In this document: in pieces, positions 47,689 through 59,900 of the stretch
Layout of the letters: every line of letters starts with the position of its first letter
Position numbering within the stretch: position 1 is the stretch's first letter
Source: Carnegiea gigantea
Lineage: Eukaryota > Streptophyta > Magnoliopsida > Caryophyllales > Cactaceae
DNA length: 64,000 bases
NCBI GenBank assembly: GCA_029747015.1
Contig: JAKOGI010000001.1
Span: forward strand, 3,452,501-3,516,500
Direction: 5' to 3'
The notes under the pieces: model-generated
What the model saw: only the letters and a program-made list of their open reading frames with translations
What the model was told of the DNA's origin: nothing
Databases searched by the model: none
Translations under genes and position numbers: made by a program

Positions 47689-49896
47689 TCACAGTTGAAA
47701 ATTCTCACAATCTAGGACAGCATGGTCAGCACCATACCCTACATCCTTCATCTGCTCAGTCAGCCCTTCCAATAAAGAGTAAATCTCATTTGATAGTTCC
47801 ATGGATGCATCACCCACCAAAAAAGGCTCAAAACCATTGCCTACATCAATCCACGCACAGCCTGGAGGTTTCATCACTCCAAAGTTCCGCATAAATGTCC
47901 TCACTGTTGCCAGCTTGGTCCAACAGCCAGCAGCAGCATACATATTAGCAATTAGCACATAATACCCTGCATTTTGGGGCCTCATTGCCAACAAATTCTC
48001 AGCAGCCAATTCTCCTAGTTCTGTGTTATGATGGATGTGACAGGCTCCTAACAGAGTAGCCCACATATCAGGACTCGGTTGGTAAGGCATCTTTTTGATG
48101 ATCTCTTCAGCTTTGTTAAGCCATCCAGCCCTGCCATAGAGGTCAACCATGCATGCATAGTGCTCCAAACAAGGCCTAATGCCATATACGCTGCACATCT
48201 GGGAGAACTGCAACTCACCTTCAATCAGAAGACCTGAGTGGCTACAAGCTGCTAAAACTGCAACCATAGTTATGTGGTCAGGTTTTATTCCTGAATTCTT
48301 CATCTCTTCAAACAGCTTCAATGAGGCTTTTCCCTCTCCTAAAACCCCATAACCAGATATCAGAGAAGTGTAAGTGGAGACATCCTTTTCAGTCAAAGCG
48401 TCAAAGACTCGTCTGGCCTCTAGAATTTTGCCAGCTCTAGCATACAAATCAATAATAGCATTCGACAACAGCAAAGATTCACTGAACTCTGGATGCTTGA
48501 TAATGTGGCAGTGGAGTTCTTTACCATGGTGGAGATTAGCTATTCGGGCACAAAGGGGAAGAATGCTGGCAATTGTCACATAATTTGGTTCAAAGCCCAA
48601 TACAAGCATCTCTCTAAATAAAAAGGAAGCTTCCTCTGATTTATCTGAATGGGCGTAACCTGAGATGATTGAATTCCAGGTAATTATATCTTTTTCTTCC
48701 ATCTTACGGAATACAATATATGCATGTTTATCGTCTTGACACCTAGCATACATAGTAATCAATGCATTACGAACATTTTGAAACTTATCATAAACACCAC
48801 GGATAGAAGCAGCATGGATCTCTTTCCCTAGCTCTAGAGCTCCAATGTGAGAGCAAGCACCCAACCCACCAACAATAGAAACAGCATCCAAATTCATGGC
48901 ACATGCTCTCATTCGAGAGAGCAAACCCAACACAGCCTGATATTTTCGAGTTTGCAAGCAGCCACTGATTATAGTGTTCCATGTTATAATGTTCATTTCA
49001 ACACCCTCAAGCTGCATTTGTTCAAACAACTCAAATGCTTCCTCCCATATACCCTTAGAAGCATATCCAGAAATCATAGAATTCCAAGAAAATGCATCCC
49101 TATTGGACAATTTGTTGAACAGCTCACGAGCGACATCAATTTCTCCACATTTTCCATACATAGAGATCAGTGCATTTTGAACGCATAAAGACATACCACA
49201 GCTGCCAGCTAAAATGGACTTATGAATCTCTCTACCGAAAGCAAGATCAGCCTGTCCACCACATGCCTTAAGAACAGATGGGTATGTAAATTCATCTGGA
49301 CTAACCCCAAAATTTAACATCTCTTTGTAAATGGATAAAGCCTCCTTGAAAAGCCCATTTCTTGTATAGGCAGAAATTAGGATATTCCAAACAAGAGGGT
49401 GGGGAAGACTAGAGTTCTTGACCAGGAAATGTGCCTGAGGATGTAGATTGAAGTTTGAGTATAAATTAACTAGCTTCGACAATAGAAAATAATGTTGACC
49501 GAAGCCCAAATTTATGATTTGGGCATGGAGCTGCCCACCCTGTGGAAGCAATTTGAGATTTGAACATGCTCCTAGCAGAGAAGAAATAGGATCCACAATT
49601 AAATCATAACAAGAAGAAGAAGCAACATGAAGCTGGATGGAAGAGAAGGCTCTGAATGCATTTTTTATATCACCCTGCCCGATGAATTCCTTTAGAGATG
49701 AAAGTAAGGGATAAACCATCAATTTATCATTTATATCAATTTTTCTTGATGCTGATGTAGAAGCATCTGATTTGAGCAGCTGGTATTGTTGTATGCCAAT
49801 TTGTTTGAAGTCTTGTTTCCATTTCCTAGGAATGCACCTCTCAATCCAAGATATAAACAGCTCTTTGGGAGAAAACCATGAAGAGGAAAACGGCAT
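47689..49896 (-). CDS. Pentatricopeptide repeat protein, PLS class with E domain (At1g71490-like)
   Basis: Single exon, 735 residues from the Met at 49896 (MPFSSSWFSPKELF). Tandem PPR motifs run from about residue 150 to 590, for example HPLVWNILISAYTRNGLFKEALSIYKEML, DAFSWNSMISGYASKGIWEEAFELFEQM and DVSTYTSLISGYGVLGEGKASLKLFEEM. The C-terminus GNTELGELAAENLLAMRPQNAGYYVLIANMYA-type block is the E region, with no DYW domain after it. The unusual insert GVEMNIITWNTIISGCLQTRKYQAVLGLLSRM points to At1g71490. Such proteins bind single RNAs in mitochondria or plastids, usually for C-to-U editing with a partner deaminase; the target is unknown. The frame is open further upstream to 49998, but this part lies inside a tandem duplication and is unlike a targeting peptide. 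The 5' UTR is probably spliced, with a candidate acceptor at about 50104. Confidence 0.88.
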   Translation of the reverse strand: MPFSSSWFSPKELFISWIERCIPRKWKQDFKQIGIQQYQLLKSDASTSASRKIDINDKLMVYPLLSSLKEFIGQGDIKNAFRAFSSIQLHVASSSCYDLIVDPISSLLGACSNLKLLPQGGQLHAQIINLGFGQHYFLLSKLVNLYSNFNLHPQAHFLVKNSSLPHPLVWNILISAYTRNGLFKEALSIYKEMLNFGVSPDEFTYPSVLKACGGQADLAFGREIHKSILAGSCGMSLCVQNALISMYGKCGEIDVARELFNKLSNRDAFSWNSMISGYASKGIWEEAFELFEQMQLEGVEMNIITWNTIISGCLQTRKYQAVLGLLSRMRACAMNLDAVSIVGGLGACSHIGALELGKEIHAASIRGVYDKFQNVRNALITMYARCQDDKHAYIVFRKMEEKDIITWNSIISGYAHSDKSEEASFLFREMLVLGFEPNYVTIASILPLCARIANLHHGKELHCHIIKHPEFSESLLLSNAIIDLYARAGKILEARRVFDALTEKDVSTYTSLISGYGVLGEGKASLKLFEEMKNSGIKPDHITMVAVLAACSHSGLLIEGELQFSQMCSVYGIRPCLEHYACMVDLYGRAGWLNKAEEIIKKMPYQPSPDMWATLLGACHIHHNTELGELAAENLLAMRPQNAGYYVLIANMYAAAGCWTKLATVRTFMRNFGVMKPPGCAWIDVGNGFEPFLVGDASMELSNEIYSLLEGLTEQMKDVGYGADHAVLDCENFQL

Positions 49897-49989
49897 GCAC
49901 CAGCAAATGTAATTACAGCATATTTCAAACCCGTGAAGAAGAAAACGGCATGCACCAGCAAATGTAATTACTGCATATTTCCCGAGGCA
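49880..49989. repeat. 55-bp tandem duplication spanning the PPR start codon
   Basis: GAAGAGGAAAACGGCATGCA at 49880 recurs as GAAGAAGAAAACGGCATGCA at 49935. The duplication copies the start codon context, so a second ATGCCGTTTTC lies upstream at 49951 (minus strand) and opens an 8-codon ORF that ends at 49925. Confidence 0.85.
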
Positions 49990-52900
49990 AATGTACAACG
50001 GACCTCATCAACATTTGTCATACATGAATGTTACCTGCATACAAGGTCCACTACAATGTCCTCCAAATAGGATCCTTTTCCCATAAATAGAGGTTATTAA
50101 TACCTGCAAGTAATATAGAGATAAGTTAGATAAAGGAAAATATGTGGGCATACAAATGAGAACAAACAAGCTGGCACAATGAATTTCCGGTAGACTAGTG
50201 AAATCCATAAAGATCGAAATTTGAAAGGAACACCAACCGCAAAAGCAGAGAGCAGATCCAAAATTTAAACTAAGGAGGATCGGGGTTATAAACATGTAAT
50301 ATAAAATTTAACGCTAGTTATACCTACGAAATTAAAATAACTACTCTTGATGAGATTCTATGTTCGGAAAACAATGTGTGATATTATCAATAGTTACATC
50401 GTCAAATAAATCATCTTGAAAACACTTACAACCCAGCAATTTAAAAACTCATCATCTTTTTTGTAGTGGAGATTGGTTTGCCTTATTTTTCCATCCTCCA
50501 ATCATATTTCTTTTAATAATTAGAAACTTCTAACTAAAAAAGAAAGCCTGGAACGAGTAAGGAGACAAAAAGAGATACAACATATCTATAAGGAAACAAC
50601 AGAAAGAACTACAACACACTGAATGGTCCCCAACCACCTGAAATCTAGACTGCATGAGTACCTAATGATCACAATATTAGAGCACCCCTGCCAAAACGCA
50701 TTCAGGAGCTATGGCACTCCACCTCATCAAAAAACAAAAAACAAAAAAAAAGGAGAGAGAGAGAGAGAGTCATGACACTCCCCTAATCCTAGCAAATAAA
50801 ATCAACATAACCAAATGATACCTCTGCACATAAAAACCTTACTCAAACACCCCCTCAGAGGATAATTCACTTTAAAAAAAGAAAAGAAGCCCCCAATATC
50901 AACCAATTCCAGAAAAATCCTTGCATGTACACCACTTTTGTTTGGCCCCCATTGGTGGCTAACTCTAATATCTAATCCAACAATGCTCTAGTCCTCAGAT
51001 CTCCCATTCCATTTAAACGGCATAGCTCCATTATTAGATGAAGATTCATGAGCACATTAAGAGTCCTATGGTGCTAGACTGCCTCGTCCTTAAACCACTT
51101 ATTTCACAGAAATTCATTCAAGAAGCACATTTAACAACAATCACATTTTTTGAACACTTCCTTGCAAACCCCATTCTTAGAAAAAGTAACCCAATTGGCC
51201 TCGAGTTAAGTTTTAGGGAACACCACAAATTCTAAAGTTATATAACACCTTCAAAAATCAAGTAACTAAAGGGGACGCCGATGATTGAAATCAAACCTTT
51301 GTTAAAACCATACAACTGTATTGATTGAACCACATCAATCGTAAACACAATCAATGGTAATGATTTCACCAAAAGTAAACCTAATCTGGTTCAAACTCAG
51401 TTCACTTTCAAATTCAATACAACCAATTACTAATTGAATAAAGAACGTTTACACAAGTCATACATGGTACCAAACGGCAAACAATTACGCACCCCCAAGC
51501 ACAGAGAACACCTTGCAGGTTCTATCCAGTTAAGGTTCAAGTAAGTTCGTATAACTTCGCTGCAACTTACAACAAACTCTCGTCAACCTGGCACTGGAAC
51601 AGCAGTAGACGTAATTCAAATTTGGCCTCGGTTCAGTCTCAGCTCCGATTGGGTTCAGCTTCGCTCAGTTTCAGTTTCGTTCAGTTCAGGTTCAGTTTGA
51701 TTCAGGTTTAGTTCAGTTCCGTTCGATTCAATTCAGATTCACTTTGATTCAGTTTAGGCTTGTTCAATTCTTCAGCAGTTTCAGCGCAGTTTCAGCTTTT
51801 TCGTTCTTCAGACAATTCACATGGAACACCGAATAAAAAGGGCTGGAACAGAATTGGGTTGGTCCACCTGCTGACTGGTTCATTGACCCGATTCAAGGAT
51901 GAACCAATCCGCTGAACTAGCCTTGATTTGTCTTCTACTAATTCAAATTGAGGACCTCACACCCCAAATCATTGTTGCCAACATGAATTAGAACATACGT
52001 ACATTCAAACCATAAGTTTGCTAAAGTGTATAAATTACAAGACAGATGATACACCAAAAAAACGCTCCTTAAATCGTTTCCCCCTTCTTCCTCCTCACAA
52101 CCCCTAAATTGAACCTCAATCAACACTAGCATCTCAAATTTTGCCCAAATCAAATCCATGGTTTCACGCTAATAGCCCTAATTGACTACATACAAAGTAA
52201 CAGTACACCCAACAAAAAAATTTTGGTTCGAAATTACTATTAGTTTGGGAATGGAGATTACCCACCTCGAATTGAAGCTTATGGATCCGATTTAGGGCTG
52301 AATTGGACAAGTTTGGTCGGGTTCGGGTCGTCCTTCTTCCCCGTCCCACGCCACTGCCCTGTTTTTCTTCCCCCTTGCGCCTGCTGCCGCGACTGTTCTG
52401 CGTGGTTTCTCTTCTTCTTCGCTCCTCTCCTTCCACTCTCTCGCTCTTTCTCTCCCTCCCTGGGGGCGTCTGTGTATGCTTGACGTGCAAGTGTGTGTGC
52501 GTGTGTCGCTCAGAGTGTGCTTCTTGTTGCCTTTCTAGAGAACTTACACATTATTTGGAGTGAGATAGACAGAGGGAAGTGAACGGAAGAAAGGAAAAGA
52601 TAATGGAGGGAAAGGGATGAAAGACAAGGTTATTTATACTTATTATTTAGATATGTTACCAAAGGGAATGAAGGGGAAGGGATGAGAACTATTTTAAAAA
52701 AAAAAAATTTCTCCTTTTTTTGTAATTTTGGAGATAAATAAAAATGAGGGAAATGAGAAAAATGACAGGTGAAATATTTCTCTAGGTTCTCCTTCCTTTT
52801 CTCTCATTTAATATTTTCAAACAAGAAAAATAAGTGTTTATTAACCTTCATTTTCCTCTTCCCTTCTCCCCCCTCAATCCAAACACACTGTTAGTCCCTC

Positions 52901-53245
52901 GCGGCCCCCCCTCTTCTTTTTTTTTTTGGCGGTGCACTCCTAAAATAAATTACAATCTTTGATACAGAAGAGCACAATTTTCGCATACAGATCAAATTAA
53001 TCAAATAATTTCAGTTCTGTTCTTAAAATGAGCAATCAATTCCGGTCGTTAGAAAAATATCTGATATTAGAATCGGTTAAATTATAAAAAAATAAAGAAA
53101 ATTTGCCAATGTTATGATATTGTCCTTCATTTCCCTCACTTTTCTTTCTAGTTTTCTTTTTTCAATTTAATAGTCAAATTAAAGGGTCTATGTCTTGTTA
53201 TTCCCATTTCCCAACATGGGTTGGCCAATATCTTCCCACCTCTTA
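49990..53245. other. PPR 5' region and intergenic DNA
   Basis: Likely holds the spliced PPR leader: a minus-strand donor GAG|GTGGGTAAT at about 52264 and the acceptor TTACTTGCAG at about 50104 would join a first exon in the CT-rich 52265-52560 stretch. A degenerate TTCAG array lies at 51632-51800. No other gene is supported; frames at 52164-52563 lie in this leader. Confidence 0.4.
51632..51800. repeat. Degenerate TTCAG/GGTTCAGTTTC array
   Basis: The pentamer TTCAG occurs about twenty times in 170 bases, spaced 5-11 bases apart, with interspersed GTTCGATTC variants. No terminal inverted repeats were found. Confidence 0.7.
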
Positions 53246-53518
53246 GGGCCTATCATTTTCATTTGGAAACATATGAGTCTAAAAATGGATAAAATTGATT
53301 GAGATTAATTGAAATGGTTAAAATTTATATTTTTTTATTAAAATGAGTTGGAATTAAAATTTTTTTTATATAATAAATTGAAGTTGGCATTTTTTTGTTG
53401 AACTAAATTGACATTTGTCAAAGTAGATTGAAATAGTTTGAAATTAGTTGAAATTGATTTTTTTCTTGAAGTGAGTTAAAATTAATAAATTAAGATTTAC
53501 CAACAAAAAGAACAGCCC
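53246..53518. mobile_element. Tourist-like MITE with a degenerate TTGAAATTGA interior
   Basis: Flanked on both sides by TTA (53243-53245 and 53519-53521), the PIF/Harbinger target. The ends GGGCCTATCATTTTC and, reversed, GGGCTGTTCTTTTTG are imperfect inverted repeats. The interior is a loose array of units around (A)TTGAAATTGA and AAATGAGTTGGAATT. It encodes nothing. The end motif is related to that of the element at 22744. Confidence 0.65.
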
Positions 53519-53955
53519 TTATTGCATTGTGAATTTATGATTCAGTACACCCTTCAACAGAAAAAAAAATTAATTAAATTTTGTGCAGTCAAGATATTCA
53601 TTTTATAAGAGGCGGGTGCCCCGAACCGGAACTAGTGGTTTCGGTTTCAGTTTCGGTTTCCAAAGTTTTAGGCAACTACTCGAAATCGCTCAGCTAACCT
53701 TTGATTTTGGGCTCAAACATGCCCACGATTCCGGCCAGCAGTCCCTCCCTTGTGCCACAAAGTAGGAATATCTTAACGTCAACACAACTGTAGAAATTTG
53801 ATCAATATCACACATACAGATGGTACATCAGGTTTCGTAGCCATGCACAACAAGATTTCTATATCAGTATGTATGGCACTTTGCTCATTGCTCGTCATCC
53901 TAGCCTCCAATTTGCTCCTACTGCTCTGTGAAATTCCAAAAAGAGTCCAAGAAAT

Positions 53956-56900
53956 TCAAGTTTGCCGTCCATCATTATCATTAACAGCTTCATCATCGTC
54001 ATTCTTCATGTACTTCTCCTGCACTGCAGCCACTGTGGACTATGTTGTCAAGCAAAACAAAACGCCAATCTAATATAAAATAATTGCGAACTACATCCTC
54101 CCCCCCCCCCCCCAAAAAAAAAAAAAAAAAATTCTCCTAAACACCCAGCCTTCAACACTATACCGTACACGTAAGAATGGGACATTATGTCCCCCAAGTC
54201 TAAGGGCTCTACCCCCTCTCAAGACTACCCAAGCCTAAACAGGACTTGAAGGTAACAGTTAGGTTTCATTAGTGACCACACGAAATGAGAAGCCCCCACA
54301 TATGGAAGCTCAAAGTTGTTACCAAGAACATGAATTACTCAAGTAGATCTTGACACAAGTAGAGTTCAGTACTGTAACAGGAATGCACATCATGGGGGGT
54401 GTTGAGACTTCCTACTGCCCAGAGGAATGTAAAACTAACAATGTTCGTTTACAAAGAACAGCCTGCCACAACAGAATGGGATATATGACTTAGAGCCTGT
54501 CTCCTAGTTCAACATCTGCCATTTTGTTTTCTTTTCTCAATCTAGGGCAAATAAGATCTACCGAACGAGCAATGGATGAAAAAAAGATGCCATCTTAGCC
54601 CATTGACACATCCCATCTCGACCAATATGGGATTGCCCTATACCAAATGATAAAAGCAGCACAAGATGTAGATAAATGTAGAAGAAATATGCTTATTGGG
54701 AAAGGATATCTGTAGTAATCCCAGTCGACTTGCCGAACTGCTATTTTGCTGAATTCCAGGGCACTTGCGTCTATGCCAGCAAATATGTACCCATTAGTCT
54801 TGTCAATCAATTTCACAAGGTTTCCCACACTTTCCTTGTCCTGAAAAAGCCAGAAGTTGTAAGGAACACATTCCTTGCCCACGCGAGAGTGCACAATGAT
54901 GAATCACGTAAGTACAATAGCATACCTGTATATCCAACGTTGTGAAATTCACAAGACTGAAATCTTCTACAACCTCACATAGCTCCTTCGTAAGCTTCCT
55001 GCATCAAAGTCACTTACATAGTTACATGCATAAACTTCAGAAACTTTGGCTCAGATGAGATGACAAAATTTGGCCATCTTCAGGGAAAGGATATGTTTCC
55101 AAGCCTGTTCTTTCTGGTTCTTGTTTATCCTGCATCCCTTTAACCCCCTGTGGGCCAGGTCATTTCAGGTTATGTCTGGATCTACTATCGGTTGTCCAAT
55201 AAGCTTTTCAAGAAAATACATTCGATATCAGTAATTAATCTCGCAGGTCACTAGCAACCCAGCACAGTAAAGGAAAATTCAACACACCAACTTTCCCTGC
55301 GACTGCACACAGGCGTTTTCCAACTCTTCCTTCCTTCAGAAAAGGAACTTCAACTACGCTCTAACAGATAAAGTCCTGTCCAGGCCACCATAGCCCAGGC
55401 CAGGTGGCCAGGGGCGGAATAAAAGTATTTCACTTTCTATCATCTCCAGTGAGTTTTGTTCTTCATTAGGCCAGAATGCCACATGGAGAGATTAATCATT
55501 AACGACAACATCAACAAGGATGGCACACAAGGGAGGGAGAACCATGGAGCTGTCATGAAAGCTACAGTTACAGTGGTAGTGGCAACAACAATGGGTTGGA
55601 ATGTGTTGTGAAGCGGAGGTGACTATCAAGAAGGAACTACTGAAGGGGAGCCTTGGAGCAACGGTAAGGTTGTCTCCGTGTGACCAAAAGGTCACGGGTT
55701 CGAGCCGTGGAATCAGCCACTGACAAAATCAGGTTAGGCTGCCTACAATTCACCCCTTGGGGTGCGGCCCTTCCCCGGACCCTGCGTGAACGCGGGATGC
55801 TTGTGCACCGGGCTGCCCTTATTGGCGATCTAGGGAGGCCGAGAAAAGATGGTGTGAGTCAAAGAGGACGAGAAAGAAGAGGCAGCTTGGGCTAGAAGAT
55901 AAAAAGGGAGGTTAGGTTGTGAAATCATCATCCGAGAACTAAATACAGACCCATGTTACCTTTTATTAATTCTAACCTCAATAATGTGAAGTGTTCTTGA
56001 AATGAACACCACCAAGATGCATGAATGAAAGATTGTTATTAGGATAAAACATAATAGATGATAGTTCAGTGAAAGTGGAGATTAGGGTCTAATAGGATGC
56101 ATTCTTCTAGGCACCTTGGAGTAGTGCGTTCACGCCAACTGCTCCTCCAATAGAAAGAAAGAGACAAATAATCACAACCCAGAAAATTCTTACGGAAACG
56201 AACATCAGAAGGGAATCAATGGCCAACCAGGGTCCAGAACTCATGTCCACAGTTTATAGGGCATAGTTTTTTTTGGGGGGGGGGGCAATAAGCATACCTA
56301 TATTTGGCAGCACGGGGATCTTGATCAAGGCAATGCTGCAAGTACGACAAATCTTGCACATCAGTGTAGAAATCCAGGTTGAAGGCTACAAGAAGGGCAA
56401 ACTAAATGTAAAAAATAAGGAAAACAAGGCATCAGCATATAATCTAAGTGATTAGCAAGAATAGAATTACCTAATTTCCCATAGCTTTCGATCAAGTCAA
56501 TCTTTGATAGAACATTTACATGAGGAAGCTCTAAATGAAGCATTGTTGATAATGATAGGAGCAATGCACTAATATACTTCCCAGGATCACTACAAAGATG
56601 GGCATCGACTAAATGCACAGCAGTCAACTGCAAGAAGTTAGAGACACGGAGATAAAATGCTTAAATAATCTTAATCATGCCATAGCTCAACAGCAAGAAA
56701 GAAGAGCAGAAAATTTAAGCATACCCTTAGATTCAACTTTGTTATTAGTTTCATCATAACTTTTTTGGCATTTAAATGCAGGAAAAATAGTTCAACCTGG
56801 CCAGGAAAATCAAAAAGGAGATAATGATCTGCAACGACAAATTGAGCAGTAAGTACTACAAAATGCCAAATTATCAAAAAAGATAAAAAAGTATAATAAC

Positions 56901-59900
56901 TTTATCACAAAGCAAATCATGCCAACCTTTAATAAGAGGCTCCAATTTTGACTGCAGCCAGTCAATGTTCTTCTCCAAGTAATCCATGCAATACACAAGT
57001 CCTGCAAAGCATGTGAGAAATAGAAATAAGACAAAAGACGAAAACAGGAAGAAAGGCCATTCACTTGTAGAATTATATAAAAGGAAGCAGATTAGAAACT
57101 CTTAAAAGATAGCCGCTGCAACAATAGACTACTAAGAGAAAAAGATAAATTTATGAGGACATCATGATGCTAGTTCGTTAGTTCAAATGGTAACAGAGTA
57201 CAGGTAACGTTCACACAATTTAGCCTCCATCATAATATTATGGTGTGGTATAATTGTATAAATCTTCATCCATCATCGAGTTACAATGACAACACCTCAT
57301 ATCGATGTTGTCCTTGAGCTCACTCTTCTGGTTAGGTAATTATTATAAGATATAAATAATAGTAACGTGGTCCTAAAGGCTACTGTAACCCCTCCTCAGT
57401 CCCCACCACCTACCCCCAAAAGAAGAAAGGAAAAAGAAAAAGAACCTCATTGTGGGGAAGCCAATCCTCAAAATGGACACACAGCAAGCCTGACTGACTC
57501 CCACAAACTAACTTCAGAAGGTAAGGCAAATCAATTTACACGAATGGTATTTGTCACATTCCTATATCATATGCATGCAATGTTATTCCGATACGCAAAT
57601 ATAACAAGAAATCAAAGGCCATTGCATCTGATTCTGACATGATTCTGGAGACCAGTATCATCAATGAAGAACCTCCAGAATGACAAACAGGCAGTGACCA
57701 GACAGAATATATTAGCTGCATCTCCAACCCAAACCACACCAAGAACAAGGAGTCTCACCTCAGGAAGGGGGAGTGTTTGGAGGCTGGATTTTTCCTCCTT
57801 TTTTGGGGGGAGGGGGGCCACTTATAGAGAGGTATGTTGGATTCTAGGTTCGAAAGGCATTGCTATCTACTACTACACAACCGAAGAAAGTATAGGACAG
57901 TATAGTTAGATCCGTAGTTACTCATCAAGGAGTGCTTCAGGCCATGAAACCGTTTTGGGATTGCAATATGCTAGTCGACCAAAACCCTATCAAAGGTGGA
58001 ATTGCATGTTAGTTGGGATCCCAATTCATTACAAAAATCAGTTTTAAATAGATCCACTATGATTTTGCTTTATGTCAGATTAATATTTCATTTTCAAAGC
58101 CGATATATACTTCTTATAAATAAATCATTCCCGCAACTCTCAAGCAGTAACTGGATCAACATGTGCAGGATGTCGATGTAGCCTAAGTACATATGAAAAT
58201 TTAATTACTATTCCTTGCCCTCTCTGCATTTTAATTCGCTGAATAAAAACAATTAGTTGTCGTAGTAAATATTAAGATAGCTAATTGGACAGTGATCCTA
58301 CCATTTTGAATCCCACCATGGGGTTCTAGGGAAGTGGATTTATTTCCTATAATTTTTTAGGACTGCTTTAAGCAAATTTAAACTTGCTTCCAGTTCTTCT
58401 GGAGTATTACATATAGATTATTGTGCTAACTTATAGACACACATTTGACATTCATGATTATTGAATATTAACACAAAGAATTGCTCATTGGAACACTCGT
58501 CTCTTCTGTGTTGCCATTTCCTCCCTTCTCCTCTTTCTTCTACCATTCTCTAATTCCTTCTTTTCCTACTTTCTCAAATTCTCTCCTATTTTTTGTAATT
58601 TGCATCAACTCAATCAGGAAGAAGTGGTCAGATCAAATGTATGTTACTTGGACTCAGCCGTACCCACGCGGTTCAACTTAGATATACAAATTAGCTACCA
58701 TTTATGTCATACTATGCTCAAACACTCATCCTTCAATAAGCTCCTCAGCTGAATAACCGTATTATTTCTCTCATCCACAATAGTGAACAGCAAAGGCGAG
58801 CATGCGCTTGCAGATATAATGATCGGCAAATCTTCCCTGCAAGCTCCACACCCACCCCTAGTGCACCATGCAGCAGCCATATAAAAGTTAATGCCAGACC
58901 AATAAGGTAATCGGCTTTGCCGCCACTCCTTATGTAAAGAGTTAGTTGAAAATAACTCTCACAAGTCACAAGAATTATTTCTACATCCCTAAATGATTTA
59001 TTGATCTACAATAGGCGTCAACTGATAAAGCTCTCAGTTATCTATAGCCTGTCTTAAGCAGTCAACCAACATATGTAGATGATGATCTAGGATTCCAGGG
59101 GCTATGGTACAATAATTGCATGACTGATAAAGCTCTCAGTTATCTATAGCCTGTCTTAAGCAACCAACATATGTAGATGATGATCTAGGATTCCAGGGGC
59201 TATAGTACAATAATTGCATGACTGGTTAGAGTGCTAGACCAATGGAAGAATTCCAGTACTTGGCCTTCCCCTATTAATCCAAGAGAGAAAGGCATCGCAA
59301 ATAATGAATAAGAATGATTTTGAACCACAAGTGTACCCCCTCGAGGAAGTAGTTTACAAGAAAGAAGGATATAACTCTCAAGGCTTAACAGCGAGTTCAT
59401 AAACATAACATGCACACGATAATGCAAAGTAACAACTTGAACAATGGAGTGATCGACGTTCCCAGTTAAAAGTTGTGTGAGAGACCAAATGCTAAACAGC
59501 CTTAGCTCTGTGAAGCAAATAGGCTGTTTCCAAAAGACCTCGAAAGAACCACAGATTGCAATCTAAGGTATCTAAAGGGGAACACATGATACCAAAGCAC
59601 AGTTTTGTAAATGCAATTTCCCCAGCAACTGAATACAACAGACTAACATGTGTATCAAACTAATTTCTTGTTTAAAAAAAAATCTTGTCAATGTCATTGC
59701 AAAACATACTGACCTCCATTAGGCCCGAGTGAGTGCTCATTCATCACATCACTAAGCCTGATCAACTCCTCAATATTCACAGCACACTCATATCTACGGC
59801 ATCATGTTAAGGAAATGGTCTAAAATCTGACCTCCAACAAACCAATATATCAACAACAGAATGGAAAAATAAGCTTGGCTATTAAAGAGGATACGGCAAT

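Noticed and set aside
47598..47894. 98-codon plus-strand frame
   Set aside because: It is a shadow of the PPR coding sequence on the other strand.
49897..49998. Upstream extension of the PPR reading frame
   Set aside because: It lies in a tandem duplication and starts at a non-conserved codon; the Met at 49896 gives the family-like start.
54595..54709. Continuation of the QQT1 reading frame into a hydrophobic tail
   Set aside because: The residues after DWDYYR are encoded by the AT-AC intron; the conserved C-terminus is on the exon at 54034.
55646..55720. Candidate tRNA gene (B box GGTTCGAGCC)
   Set aside because: No complete cloverleaf; the sequence continues as an Au SINE.
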